Assembly (NCBI RefSeq): GCF_001645125.1 | Contig: NZ_LXKA01000121.1 | Coordinates: 1 to 64,000 of the forward strand | Length of the DNA: 64,000 nt | Reading direction: 5' to 3' | Source of the DNA: Paraburkholderia ginsengiterrae | Lineage (GTDB): Bacteria > Pseudomonadota > Gammaproteobacteria > Burkholderiales > Burkholderiaceae | Part shown: positions 46,224 to 54,275 of the stretch, one piece after another | How positions within the stretch are numbered: the first letter of the stretch is position 1 | Layout of the letters: every line of letters begins with the position of its first letter | Notes under the pieces: model-generated | Told to the model about the DNA's origin: nothing | Database searches by the model: none | The model's input: the letters and a program-made list of their open reading frames with translations, nothing else | Position numbers and translations under genes: made by a program

Positions 46224-47354
46224 TTACTCGCGTCCCAGCGCGGCAAACCGTTCGAGATGATGATCCTCATCGCCAAGCTGATGATCGATCATCACGAGGC
46301 GCTTCGCGTAGTGAGCGAGCGGCAGCTCCCACGTCATGCCGATCCCGCCGTGCAATTGAATGCACTCCTCCGCCACGAGCGTGCCGATTCGCCCAATACT
46401 GTATTTCGCCGCCGACACCGCGCGCTCCCGCACCTTGCGCTCGGCGCCCAGCGCCGCGGCCGCGTTGATGACCGCCGAGCGTGCCTGCTCGATTTCGAGC
46501 AGCAGATCGGCCATGCGATGCTGCAACGCCTGGAAGCTGCCGATCGGCACGCCGAACTGCTTGCGCGTGCGCAGATATTCGAGCGTGTGGTCTTTCGCTA
46601 CATCCATCGCGCCAACCGCTTCGGCGCACAGTGCCAGCACGCCGCAGCCCGTTGCGTACTCGAGCGTGGCAAAACCTTCGCCTGCGCTGCCGAGCAATGC
46701 GTCGTCGTTGAGCGTGACGTTCTCGAACGTCACCTCGGCGGCACGGCCGCCGTCGATCTTGCGATAGCCGCGCACACTGACGCCCGCCGCATCACGCGGC
46801 ACGAGAAAGAGCGTGACGCCATCTTGCGCATCGGCATCGCCGCTCGTGCGCGCCGAGACCAGAAAGAGTGACGCGTGCTCGCCATGCTGAACTACCGCTT
46901 TCGCGCCGTTCAGCTGCCATGTGTTGCCGCTGCGCTCGGCACGCGTGGTCACACGGGCCAGCTCGTAGTGAGATTCGGGTTCACCATGCGCGAGCGCGAC
47001 GATGCGCGAGCCTTCCATCAATTCGCCGAGCACGGCCTTCTGCGCGTCATTGCCACTGCGCGCCACGGCGCGGCCGACGATCAGCGTATCGAGAAACGGC
47101 TCGACCACGAGACCGCGGCCTAGGCTCTCGAACACCACGGCAATGTCGAAGCCGGCGCCGCCAAAACCGCCGTCCGCTTCGTCGAACAACGCGCCGATAA
47201 CGCCGAGCTCCGCGAAACGGCTCCAGAGATCCTTGCTGAAACCTTCCGCCGAGCACGCAATGCGGTCGCGCGCGTTGAAGTCGTATTGCTCGCCGATGAA
47301 CCGGTTGAGCGTATCCGCCAGCATGCGGCGGTCTTCGGTGTGCTGGAAATTCAT
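46224..47354 (-). CDS. pimD: Acyl-CoA dehydrogenase, pimeloyl-CoA dehydrogenase small-subunit type
   Basis: A 376-residue flavoprotein of the acyl-CoA dehydrogenase family. It has an N-terminal helical domain (MNFQHTEDRRMLADTLNRFIGEQYDF), central beta domain (GNTWQLNGAKAVVQHGEHA) and C-terminal helices ending in LHGGIGMTWELPLAHYAKRLVMIDHQLGD. It and the next gene upstream form a pair like PimD/PimC, a heteromeric dehydrogenase of dicarboxyl-CoA and fatty acyl-CoA beta-oxidation that passes electrons to ETF. Gap to the large-subunit gene is only 12 bases. The true chain-length preference cannot be read from sequence. Confidence 0.82.
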   Translation of the reverse strand: MNFQHTEDRRMLADTLNRFIGEQYDFNARDRIACSAEGFSKDLWSRFAELGVIGALFDEADGGFGGAGFDIAVVFESLGRGLVVEPFLDTLIVGRAVARSGNDAQKAVLGELMEGSRIVALAHGEPESHYELARVTTRAERSGNTWQLNGAKAVVQHGEHASLFLVSARTSGDADAQDGVTLFLVPRDAAGVSVRGYRKIDGGRAAEVTFENVTLNDDALLGSAGEGFATLEYATGCGVLALCAEAVGAMDVAKDHTLEYLRTRKQFGVPIGSFQALQHRMADLLLEIEQARSAVINAAAALGAERKVRERAVSAAKYSIGRIGTLVAEECIQLHGGIGMTWELPLAHYAKRLVMIDHQLGDEDHHLERFAALGRE

Positions 47355-47366
47355 GAGGTGCGCCCC

Positions 47367-48575
47367 TTACAGTCCCAGGATCATTTTGGAAATGATGTTC
47401 TTCTGGATTTCGTTCGAGCCGCCGAAGATCGACAGCTTGCGGTTGTTGAAGTAAATCGACGCGGCGCTCGCGGCTCCGTCGGGGCCGATTTGCTCACCCT
47501 CGTAGCCGTCATGCATGGCTTCTTCGATAAACGGCTGTGCGTACGGACCCATCGCGCGGCGCATGAGCGACGAGATTTCCTGACGGATCTCGGTGCCGCG
47601 AATCTTCAGCATCGAACTTTCGGCACCCGGCACGCCGCCGCCGGCCACCGCCGCGATCACACGCAGATTGGTGGTCTTCATGTTCTCGAGATCGATTTCG
47701 ACGCGCGCCATGCGTGCTGCGAACGCCGGATCGTCGGCGAGCGGCCGGCCATTGCGGCGCTGTTTCGCGGCGACCTTTTGCAGCCGCTTAAAGGCTGCCA
47801 CCGAGAAGCCGACGCCCGCGATATTGGTGCGCTCATACGTGAGCAGATACTTTGCGTAAGTCCAGCCCTTGTTCTCTTCGCCGACGAGGTTCTCGACCGG
47901 CACGCGCACGTCGGTGAAAAACACTTCGTTGACTTCGTGCTCGCCGTCGAGCGTGATGATCGGCCGCACTTCGATGCCCGGCGTATTCATGTCGATCAGC
48001 AGAAAGCTGATGCCTTCCTGCTTGCGCGTGTCGGTTGCGCTGCGCACGAGGCAGAAGATCATGTTCGCGAAGTGGCCGAGCGTGGTCCACGTCTTCTGGC
48101 CGTTGACGATGTAGTGCTCGCCTTGCGCATCTGTGCCGCGCACGGCGGTAGTCTTTACCGAGGCGAGATCGGAGCCGGCGCCCGGTTCCGAATAGCCCTG
48201 GCACCACCAGTCCGAACCATCGAGGATGCGCGGCAGCCAATAGCGCTTTTGCGCCTCGCTGCCGTACTTGATCAGCACCGGTCCGAGCATGTTGACGCCG
48301 AACGGCACAATACGCGGCGCGCCGGCCAGTGCGCATTCGTTTTCGAAAATGAATTTCTGCACGGCGTTCCAGCCCGGGCCGCCGTACGCTTCGGGCCAGT
48401 GATTGGCGAGCCAGCCCTTCTCGTTGAGAATCGCGTGCCACTCGGCCATATCGGCGCGGGTGAGACGGCGGCCGCCGTGCACCTTGTCGGACAGACGCGA
48501 GGGCAACTTGTCGCGCAAAAACGCCAGTACTTCGGCGCGGAAGGCTTCTTCTTCAGGAGTGAAGTTCAGATCCAT
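47367..48575 (-). CDS. pimC: Acyl-CoA dehydrogenase, pimeloyl-CoA dehydrogenase large-subunit type
   Basis: A 402-residue acyl-CoA dehydrogenase beginning MDLNFTPEEEAFRAEVLAFL. The FAD/substrate region is WCQGYSEPGAGSDLASVKT and the second FAD region NGQKTWTTLGHFAN; the C-terminal domain ends IFGGSNEIQKNIISKMILGL, the flavin-binding end typical of the family. The close pairing with the 376-residue partner is the pimC-pimD arrangement. It lies ~80 bases downstream of the fused hydratase/dehydrogenase, which would catalyse the next two steps. Confidence 0.85.
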   Translation of the reverse strand: MDLNFTPEEEAFRAEVLAFLRDKLPSRLSDKVHGGRRLTRADMAEWHAILNEKGWLANHWPEAYGGPGWNAVQKFIFENECALAGAPRIVPFGVNMLGPVLIKYGSEAQKRYWLPRILDGSDWWCQGYSEPGAGSDLASVKTTAVRGTDAQGEHYIVNGQKTWTTLGHFANMIFCLVRSATDTRKQEGISFLLIDMNTPGIEVRPIITLDGEHEVNEVFFTDVRVPVENLVGEENKGWTYAKYLLTYERTNIAGVGFSVAAFKRLQKVAAKQRRNGRPLADDPAFAARMARVEIDLENMKTTNLRVIAAVAGGGVPGAESSMLKIRGTEIRQEISSLMRRAMGPYAQPFIEEAMHDGYEGEQIGPDGAASAASIYFNNRKLSIFGGSNEIQKNIISKMILGL

Positions 48576-48655
48576 GGCTGGTTCTTCCGTAGAGAGTGAA
48601 TGGACCGGTGCGGGTGATACGCGGCCGGTCGCGATGTGCTTGATTTCAGACTGTC

Positions 48656-50788
48656 TCAGGTCGTTTCGTTCAGGCTCGCGAAATCCGCGCCGCGTTCCAC
48701 CAGTTCGACGAGCAGCGGCGACGCTTTCCAGAAGATCGGGTCTTCCTTCGCGAACTCGCGAATGTCCGCGAGAATCTTCGGCAGGCCGACGCTGTCCGCG
48801 TACTTCATCGGACCGCCGCGATAGCGCGGAAAGCCGTAGCCGTACAGGAAAGTCACGTCGACATCCAACGGCCGCAGCGCGATGCGTTCATGCACGACGT
48901 TGGCGCCTTCGTTGATCATCGCAGCCATGTAGCGGCGCATGATTTCTTCGTCGGTGAAGCTGCGCGGCGTGATGCCGGCGCGCGTGCGTTCGGCCTCGAT
49001 AATCGCTTCGACCTCCGGATCGGGCGCGCCGCTGCGCGAACCTTCGGGGTACAGATAAAATCCGCGGCCGGTTTTCTGGCCGAACCAGCCGCGCTCGCAC
49101 AGGCGGTCGGCGATCTGCACGTAGCGCGCGGCGGGATTGCGCGTGGCCGCGCGGCGCTTGCGCGTGGCCCAGCCGATGTCGCCGCCCGCCAGGTCGACCA
49201 CCTGGAACGGTCCCATCGGAAAGCCGAAGGCGCGCACGGCCGCATCGATCTGATAGGGCGACGCGCCGTCTTCCATCATCGCGTCCGCGGCGGTGCGGTA
49301 CACGGCCAGCACGCGGTTGCCGATGAAGCCGTCGCACACGCCCGCGCGTACCGGCGTCTTGCGCAGCTTCTTCGCGAGTTCGAAGGCGGTGGCCACCACG
49401 TCGGCGCTGACCTGCTTCGGAACCACCACTTCCAGCAGTTTCATGATGTTGGCGGGCGAGAAGAAGTGCAGGCCGATCACATCCGCCGGGCGCGAGATGC
49501 TCGCGGCAATCGCGTCGATGTCGAGGTACGACGTGTTGGTCGCGAGCACGGCGCCAGCTTTGCAGACGCGGTCGAGTTCGGCGAACACGGCCTGTTTTAC
49601 CGCGATGTCTTCGAACACGGCCTCGATCACGAGATCGGCGCCGGCAAGCGCGTCGTAGGAGGTGCTGCCGCTCCAGCGCGCCATCACGGCGGCTTTCTTC
49701 TCTTCGCTCAGGCGGCCTTTGGCGATCAGGCCGTCGTAGACCTTTTCGATGTGGGCGCGGCCGCGCGCGAGCGAGGCGTCGTCGCGTTCGATCATCGTCA
49801 CCGGCAAGCCGGCGTCGAGCACCGCGACGGCAATGCCCGCGCCCATCGTGCCGCCGCCCACCACGCCGATGCTGTTCAGCGCGCGCGGTTTGGCAGCGCG
49901 CGTTTCGGGCGCCTTGAGCACTTCGCGTTCGGCGAAGAATGCGTGAATCAAACCGGCGCGCTGCGGACTGTCGAGACACTCGAGGAACAGTTTGCGTTCG
50001 AGCCGCAGACCGTCGTCGAAAGGCTGTTCGATGGCGGCTTCGACGGCCTCGACGATTTTCAGCGGCGAGAACAGGCCGCGTGATTTTTTCGCGGTGTCGG
50101 CGCGTGCCGCGGCAACGGCCGCGAGGCTCGCGGCGCGGTCGCCGAGCGCCTTGGCTTCGCGTGTGCGGCGCACCGGCGCATGAGCGGCCAGCAGTTCGTG
50201 CGCGTACGCGAGGCCCTCGGCGAGGATATCGTCGCTGCCGCCCACACGGTCGACGAGACCGAGCGCAAGCGCTTCCTTCGCACTGGCGTGGCGGCCGCTG
50301 AGAATCAGGTCGAGCGCGGCCTGCGCGCCGATCAGACGCGGCGCGCGCTGCGTGCCGCCGGCGCCTGGCAGCAGGCCGAGTTGCACCTCGGGCAAGCCGA
50401 GCTTCGCGCCTTCGACGGCAATCCGGTAATGAGCAGCGAGTGCCACTTCCAGACCGCCGCCGAGCGCGGCGCCGTGAATCGCCGCCACCACCGGCTTCGT
50501 GCACGCTTCGATGCGGTTGCAGACGTCCGGCAGCGAAGGCGGCACCGGCGGCTTGCCGAACTCGCGGATATCCGCGCCGGCGATAAAGTTGCGCCCCGCG
50601 CCGAGGATCAGCACGGCTGCCACGGCCGGGTCCGCATCCGCGGCCTCGACGGCGGCGAGCAGACCGCGCCGCACGTCGGCGGACAAGGCGTTCACGGGGG
50701 CGTGATCGATGGTCACCAGCAGTACCTTGCCGCGCAACTCGCGCGTTACAACGTCGACGGCGGCGTCGGCCGAAGGGGTGGGGCTCAT
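48656..50788 (-). CDS. Bifunctional enoyl-CoA hydratase / 3-hydroxyacyl-CoA dehydrogenase (FadJ/PimF-like)
   Basis: A 710-residue fused beta-oxidation enzyme. The N-terminal crotonase part (~1-190) holds GRNFIAGADIREF (oxyanion hole) and the LPEVQLGLLPGAGGTQR Glu. A linker leads to the NAD-binding fold (IGVVGGGTMGAGIAVAVLDAGLPVTMIERD, ~300), the catalytic-His segment GLHFFSPANIMKLLEVV and two C-terminal dehydrogenase domains. The frame is open to 50890, but the ATG at 50788 follows AGGAGA at good spacing and gives the normal N-terminus. It heads the operon with the two dehydrogenases and is divergent from the LysR gene. Confidence 0.92.
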   Translation of the reverse strand: MSPTPSADAAVDVVTRELRGKVLLVTIDHAPVNALSADVRRGLLAAVEAADADPAVAAVLILGAGRNFIAGADIREFGKPPVPPSLPDVCNRIEACTKPVVAAIHGAALGGGLEVALAAHYRIAVEGAKLGLPEVQLGLLPGAGGTQRAPRLIGAQAALDLILSGRHASAKEALALGLVDRVGGSDDILAEGLAYAHELLAAHAPVRRTREAKALGDRAASLAAVAAARADTAKKSRGLFSPLKIVEAVEAAIEQPFDDGLRLERKLFLECLDSPQRAGLIHAFFAEREVLKAPETRAAKPRALNSIGVVGGGTMGAGIAVAVLDAGLPVTMIERDDASLARGRAHIEKVYDGLIAKGRLSEEKKAAVMARWSGSTSYDALAGADLVIEAVFEDIAVKQAVFAELDRVCKAGAVLATNTSYLDIDAIAASISRPADVIGLHFFSPANIMKLLEVVVPKQVSADVVATAFELAKKLRKTPVRAGVCDGFIGNRVLAVYRTAADAMMEDGASPYQIDAAVRAFGFPMGPFQVVDLAGGDIGWATRKRRAATRNPAARYVQIADRLCERGWFGQKTGRGFYLYPEGSRSGAPDPEVEAIIEAERTRAGITPRSFTDEEIMRRYMAAMINEGANVVHERIALRPLDVDVTFLYGYGFPRYRGGPMKYADSVGLPKILADIREFAKEDPIFWKASPLLVELVERGADFASLNETT

Positions 50789-50883
50789 GAGGTCGTCTCC
50801 TGACTGCGATCGGGGTGTGATGGGGCGCATGCGAGGCATGCCGGGTCTGGCGGATTCTGCGATTGTGGTTCGGTCAAGGTTTA

Positions 50884-50930
50884 TTGACAATCACATGAAC
50901 CGTTGACAGACTGTCAAAGTTTCTTTGACA
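50884..50930. promoter_or_regulatory. TTGACA palindrome and flanking copies in the LysR/beta-oxidation divergent region
   Basis: A perfect inverted repeat TTGACA-GAC-TGTCAA occupies 50903-50917. Further TTGACA copies lie at 50884-50889 and 50925-50930. The cluster sits immediately upstream of the LysR start (50942) and ~100 bases upstream of the fused-enzyme start on the other strand. It is a good candidate LysR-type recognition and activation site; TTGACA also matches the -35 consensus, so a promoter may overlap. Confidence 0.55.
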
Positions 50931-50941
50931 AAGGCGGCGCC

Positions 50942-51850
50942 ATGGACGTCAATTCCCTGACCTTGCTGGTGGACATCCTGGACGCGGGCAACCTCAGCGA
51001 AGCCGCACGCCGCCTGAAGATGAGCCGCGCGAACGTGAGCTACCACCTGAACCAGCTGGAACGGTCGATCGGGCTGCAACTGGTCAGGCGCACCACGCGC
51101 CGCGTCGAGCCGACCGAAATCGGACTCGAGCTCTACGAGCACGGCCGCACGATCCAGAATGCGCTGCTCGCGGCGCGCGAATCCGTCACGGCGCTCGGCC
51201 AGAGTCTGCGAGGGCGCGTCCGCCTGAGTGTGCCGAGCGGCTACGGGCAGCTGGTCATGTCGGATTGGCTGATCGCGTTCAAGCGGCTTTATCCGGAAAT
51301 CGTGCTGGACGTGGTGTTCGAGAACCGCGTCGAGGATCTCGTGCGCGACGAGGTCGATATCGCGGTGCGCGTGATGTCCGAGCCGCCGGAAAATCTGGTC
51401 GCGCGCGACATGGGGCCGGTGCGGTACGTGGCGTGCGCGTCGCAGGCCTTTGCCGAGCAGCACGGCATGCCGCTCCAGCTGGACGACCTGCGCACGGCGC
51501 CGCTGATTACGGCGACAGTGGTCGGCAAGCAGTTGCGCCTTGCCGCCTACTTGCGCGACGAGCGGCACGAGGTGCTGCTGGAGCCGGCCATCATCTCCGA
51601 GAATTTTCTGTTCCTTCGCCAGGCGGTGCTCGCGGGTCTCGGCGTGGGGCTCGTGCCGGACTACGTGGTGCAGGACGATCTGCGCCGCGGCGAGGTGGTG
51701 ACCACGCTCGACGAATGGCGGCTCAGCATCTACGGCACGCACATGTATATGGTGTACATGCCGAACCGGCATCACACGCGTGCGGCTGCGACGTTCATCG
51801 AATTCATTCTTCAGCAGGCACACGGCAGCGGGCGAGGGGACGCTGCCTGA
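50942..51850 (+). CDS. LysR-family transcriptional regulator
   Basis: A 302-residue LysR protein. The winged helix-turn-helix is at ~3-60 (LTLLVDILDAGNLSEAARRLKMSRANVSYHLNQLERSIGLQLVRRTTRR), followed by the effector-binding domain (LRGRVRLSVPSGYGQLVMSDWL, DIAVRVMSEPPENLVARDMGPV). The ATG at 50942 is preceded by AAAGGCGG and gives the standard N-terminus; the ORF extends 13 codons further up, into the palindrome. Divergent orientation suggests it controls the pim-like beta-oxidation operon, with an acid or CoA-ester ligand not predictable here. Confidence 0.9.
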   Translation: MDVNSLTLLVDILDAGNLSEAARRLKMSRANVSYHLNQLERSIGLQLVRRTTRRVEPTEIGLELYEHGRTIQNALLAARESVTALGQSLRGRVRLSVPSGYGQLVMSDWLIAFKRLYPEIVLDVVFENRVEDLVRDEVDIAVRVMSEPPENLVARDMGPVRYVACASQAFAEQHGMPLQLDDLRTAPLITATVVGKQLRLAAYLRDERHEVLLEPAIISENFLFLRQAVLAGLGVGLVPDYVVQDDLRRGEVVTTLDEWRLSIYGTHMYMVYMPNRHHTRAAATFIEFILQQAHGSGRGDAA

Positions 51851-51877
51851 CCCCGACCTTGACCCTGACCCTGACTC
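51848..51877 (+). repeat. Five tandem hexamers starting at the LysR stop codon
   Basis: TGACCC, CGACCT, TGACCC, TGACCC, TGACTC in direct succession; the first TGA is the stop codon. Short arrays of this kind can vary by slippage, but changes here would not alter the protein. Confidence 0.7.
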
Positions 51878-51967
51878 GCTTGCGATAAACGCTAATTGCG
51901 CCTCGCTTGAATATGCTTTGACAATAAGGCAGGGGCTGTTTCACAAAAGGGGTCGGGGAGACATGAG

Positions 51968-52150
51968 ATGAAAGGGATCATCGGACTGCTTGCCGTGCTG
52001 GCACTCGCCATAGTGGTTGTTCTGATCTCACGCTTACCGTCCGAAACGGCGATTCGCTTTGCCGGCTATGCGGCGACCGCCGCGTTTGCCGCGCTCGTCG
52101 GTTTTGTGCTGCGCCGGCGTGCCGGGCATCGAGCGAAACAGCCGGATTAG
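51968..52150 (+). CDS. Small two-helix membrane protein, unknown function
   Basis: A 60-residue protein: two predicted membrane helices (~3-21, IIGLLAVLALAIVVVLIS; ~30-48, FAGYAATAAFAALVGFVL) and a basic tail (RRRAGHRAK). The start ATG has GGGGAG upstream. Basic residues after the second helix suggest both ends cytoplasmic. No family recognised; its reality rests on the hydrophobicity pattern, start signal and position in an otherwise empty stretch. Confidence 0.6.
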   Translation: MKGIIGLLAVLALAIVVVLISRLPSETAIRFAGYAATAAFAALVGFVLRRRAGHRAKQPD

Positions 52151-52197
52151 CGCATGCTACGATGCTTCGCTGATCGCGCATAACGCCGGAGACATGG

Positions 52198-52578
52198 ATG
52201 CGTCCTGAGAGTGCCACTCGTTTTGATGAGCAGTTTGCGCCTCGTATCGCCGAGGCGATTGCCGCGTGCTTCGCTACCACCGTGCATACCGACGTGCTGC
52301 CGTACGGCGGCCACGGGCATCCCACGCGCGTGCGGATTCATGCGTCGCCCGTTGAAGGCTTGGGGCAGTATCCGCATCCGCTGAATCTGTACCTGACCTG
52401 GGACAGCGACGAGATCGAAAGACTGATGGGGGCGGAGGGGCCGGCGCGTTTCGCCGGCTATCTCGCCGCGCTGCCGCGCAAGCTCGCGGCATGGACGCGT
52501 GCGCGCGAACTGGATTTTGTGGCGCACACCCAGGCCGATCCTGTGGCTTTGATCGGCGGGCTCGACTTCGAGAGTTAA
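52198..52578 (+). CDS. DUF5594-type protein
   Basis: A 126-residue soluble protein resembling the DUF5594 family, known mainly from Burkholderiaceae and of unknown role. No signal peptide, no catalytic motif; features are an acidic helix (SDEIERLMGAEGPARFAGYLAAL) and a His/Gly-rich turn (PYGGHGHPTRVRIHASP). CGGAGA precedes the ATG. It follows the small membrane-protein gene by 47 bases and may be co-transcribed with it. Confidence 0.7.
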   Translation: MRPESATRFDEQFAPRIAEAIAACFATTVHTDVLPYGGHGHPTRVRIHASPVEGLGQYPHPLNLYLTWDSDEIERLMGAEGPARFAGYLAALPRKLAAWTRARELDFVAHTQADPVALIGGLDFES

Positions 52579-52601
52579 GTGTTAAGCGCTAAGCGTTAAG
52601 C
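52574..52601 (+). repeat. Four tandem heptamers at the end of the DUF5594 gene
   Basis: GTTAAGT, GTTAAGC, GCTAAGC, GTTAAGC in direct succession; the first unit contains the TAA stop. Slippage would leave the protein unchanged. Confidence 0.7.
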
Positions 52602-52638
52602 GGCGCATTGCACGCCGCGCGCACGCAGCCTGATCGAA

Positions 52639-52662
52639 GCGCCGTGCACAGAAGCACGGCGC
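52639..52662. terminator. Bidirectional terminator between convergent genes
   Basis: GCGCCGTGC (52639-52647) and GCACGGCGC (52654-52662) form a perfect nine-base stem with a six-base loop. It lies between the stop of the DUF5594 gene and the stop of the minus-strand chemoreceptor at 52670, so it can serve both; a short T-rich GTTCTTC follows on the plus side. Confidence 0.7.
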
Positions 52663-52669
52663 CGGTTCT

Positions 52670-54250
52670 TCAGGCCGCGGCGCCCAGCCGGAAGAAACTC
52701 ACGCTCTGCACGAGTCCCGACGCCTTGCTCTGCACCGCATCCGCCGCCGCGGCCGCCTGCTCGACAAGCGCCGCGTTGCTTTGCGTCACCTGATCCATCT
52801 GCGTGACGGCATCGTTCACTTCCGCAATCCCCGTTGCCTGATCGACGCTCGCCGTCGCGATCGATTCGACGATGCGCGTCACGCTGCCGGCGCTTTCCAC
52901 CACGCCGTTCATGGTGTGGCTCGCGTGATGAATCAGTTGCGTGCCGGCGTCGATGGTGGCGGCCGACTCGCGAATCAGCGTCTTGATCTCGTGTGCGGCG
53001 TCGGCGGAACGTTGCGCGAGACTGCGCACTTCGCTTGCCACCACGGCGAAACCGCGCCCTTGCGTGCCGGCGCGTGCGGCCTCGACCGCCGCGTTGAGCG
53101 CAAGAATATTGGTCTGCGCCGCGATCGCTTCCACCACCGCGATGATGTCGACGATGCGCCTGGAAGACTCGTTGATCTGACCCATCGTGCGCACGGCATC
53201 GCTCATGACGGTGCCGCCTTCGCGCGCGGCTTGCGCCGCCGTTTGCGCGAGCGCGGTGGCTTCGCGCGCGTTGGCGGCGTTGCGCTGAACCGAATCCGTG
53301 AAATGCTGCATCGAGGCAGCGGTTTCTTCGAGCGACGCCGCCTGCTGTTCCGTGCGCGCGGACAGGTCGAGATTGCCCGCGGCGATTTCCTGCGTGGCCG
53401 TCGAAATCGTATGCGCGCCTTCACGAATCTCGCTGACGATATGCCGCAAGCGATGATTCATGTCGTTCAACGCGAGGAGCAACTGGCCGGTTTCGTCCTG
53501 GCTCACGACTTCCACGTCGGCACGCAGATCGCCAGCCGCGACCGCTTGCGCGACGCCGACCGCCTGCCTGACCGGCACTGTGATGCTGCGGCTGAGAAAC
53601 CAGACCGCAAACGCGCCGACGCCAAGCGACGCGGTCACGACCGTCAGCAGCAGCACCGAGGCAATCGTGTACGCACGCTCGGCGGCTTCGCGCGTGCGTT
53701 CGTTGGACTCCTGCGCCTGCTGCATGACGGCGGCGACGATGCCGTCGATCGCGGTGGTGGGGGCGCGGTCGATGCCTTTGACGAGACCGTCCACCACGTG
53801 CGCGGTGTTCGGATCGGCGGCGTCGTAGTTTTTGAGCGCGTCGAGGTAGCTGTCTTGCAGCGAGGCGTGGGTGGCGATTGCGTTATCGACACCGTCGACG
53901 TTGGCACCCAGTGCGCTCAACTGATCCTTCAGGCGCAGCAGGGCGGCGTGCGTCGTGTCGCTTTCCTTGCCGAAGGCGCCACGGTACTTGGCAAATGCAG
54001 CCGGATCGGCGCCGCGCAGCAGCAGGTCCTTCCATTCCTGCACCTGTTTCTTGAACTCGACCTGAGCGACGCGCGCCGTGTCGGCGGCTTGCGCATACTG
54101 GCTGAGCGTCTGCGCGGACTCGATTTGCAGCGCATGCGTATTCGACAACGCGCGCCAGCCTTCCAGGCCCACGATCATCGTCGCAGCGAGCAGCACCGCG
54201 CCGAGCAGCGCCAACTTAACGGCGATCTTCAGATTTCTATAGAACGTCAC
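52670..54250 (-). CDS. Methyl-accepting chemotaxis protein, four-helix-bundle sensor
   Basis: A 526-residue Tar-type receptor. Transmembrane helix 1 is ~11-32, a helical periplasmic sensor follows (~35-190), then transmembrane helix 2 (~192-213, [23 protein letters not shown]) and HAMP (~214-265). The signalling hairpin (~290-500) contains [38 protein letters not shown] at the CheA/CheW tip. There is no CheR-tethering pentapeptide at the C-terminus. The ligand is not predictable. It follows the second receptor by only 25 bases, so the two may be one transcript. Confidence 0.95.
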   Translation of the reverse strand: MTFYRNLKIAVKLALLGAVLLAATMIVGLEGWRALSNTHALQIESAQTLSQYAQAADTARVAQVEFKKQVQEWKDLLLRGADPAAFAKYRGAFGKESDTTHAALLRLKDQLSALGANVDGVDNAIATHASLQDSYLDALKNYDAADPNTAHVVDGLVKGIDRAPTTAIDGIVAAVMQQAQESNERTREAAERAYTIASVLLLTVVTASLGVGAFAVWFLSRSITVPVRQAVGVAQAVAAGDLRADVEVVSQDETGQLLLALNDMNHRLRHIVSEIREGAHTISTATQEIAAGNLDLSARTEQQAASLEETAASMQHFTDSVQRNAANAREATALAQTAAQAAREGGTVMSDAVRTMGQINESSRRIVDIIAVVEAIAAQTNILALNAAVEAARAGTQGRGFAVVASEVRSLAQRSADAAHEIKTLIRESAATIDAGTQLIHHASHTMNGVVESAGSVTRIVESIATASVDQATGIAEVNDAVTQMDQVTQSNAALVEQAAAAADAVQSKASGLVQSVSFFRLGAAA

Positions 54251-54275
54251 GGTGTTGCCCCGGCTATTGCGCTTA

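Noticed and set aside
47286-50083. Plus-strand frames of 400 or more codons opposite the beta-oxidation genes.
   Set aside because: They are antisense shadows of strongly conserved enzymes and have composition typical of GC-rich antisense frames.
50789-50890. 34-codon N-terminal extension of the fused beta-oxidation enzyme.
   Set aside because: The internal ATG at 50788 has a good ribosome-binding site and gives the family's normal N-terminus; the extension is Arg/Pro-rich.
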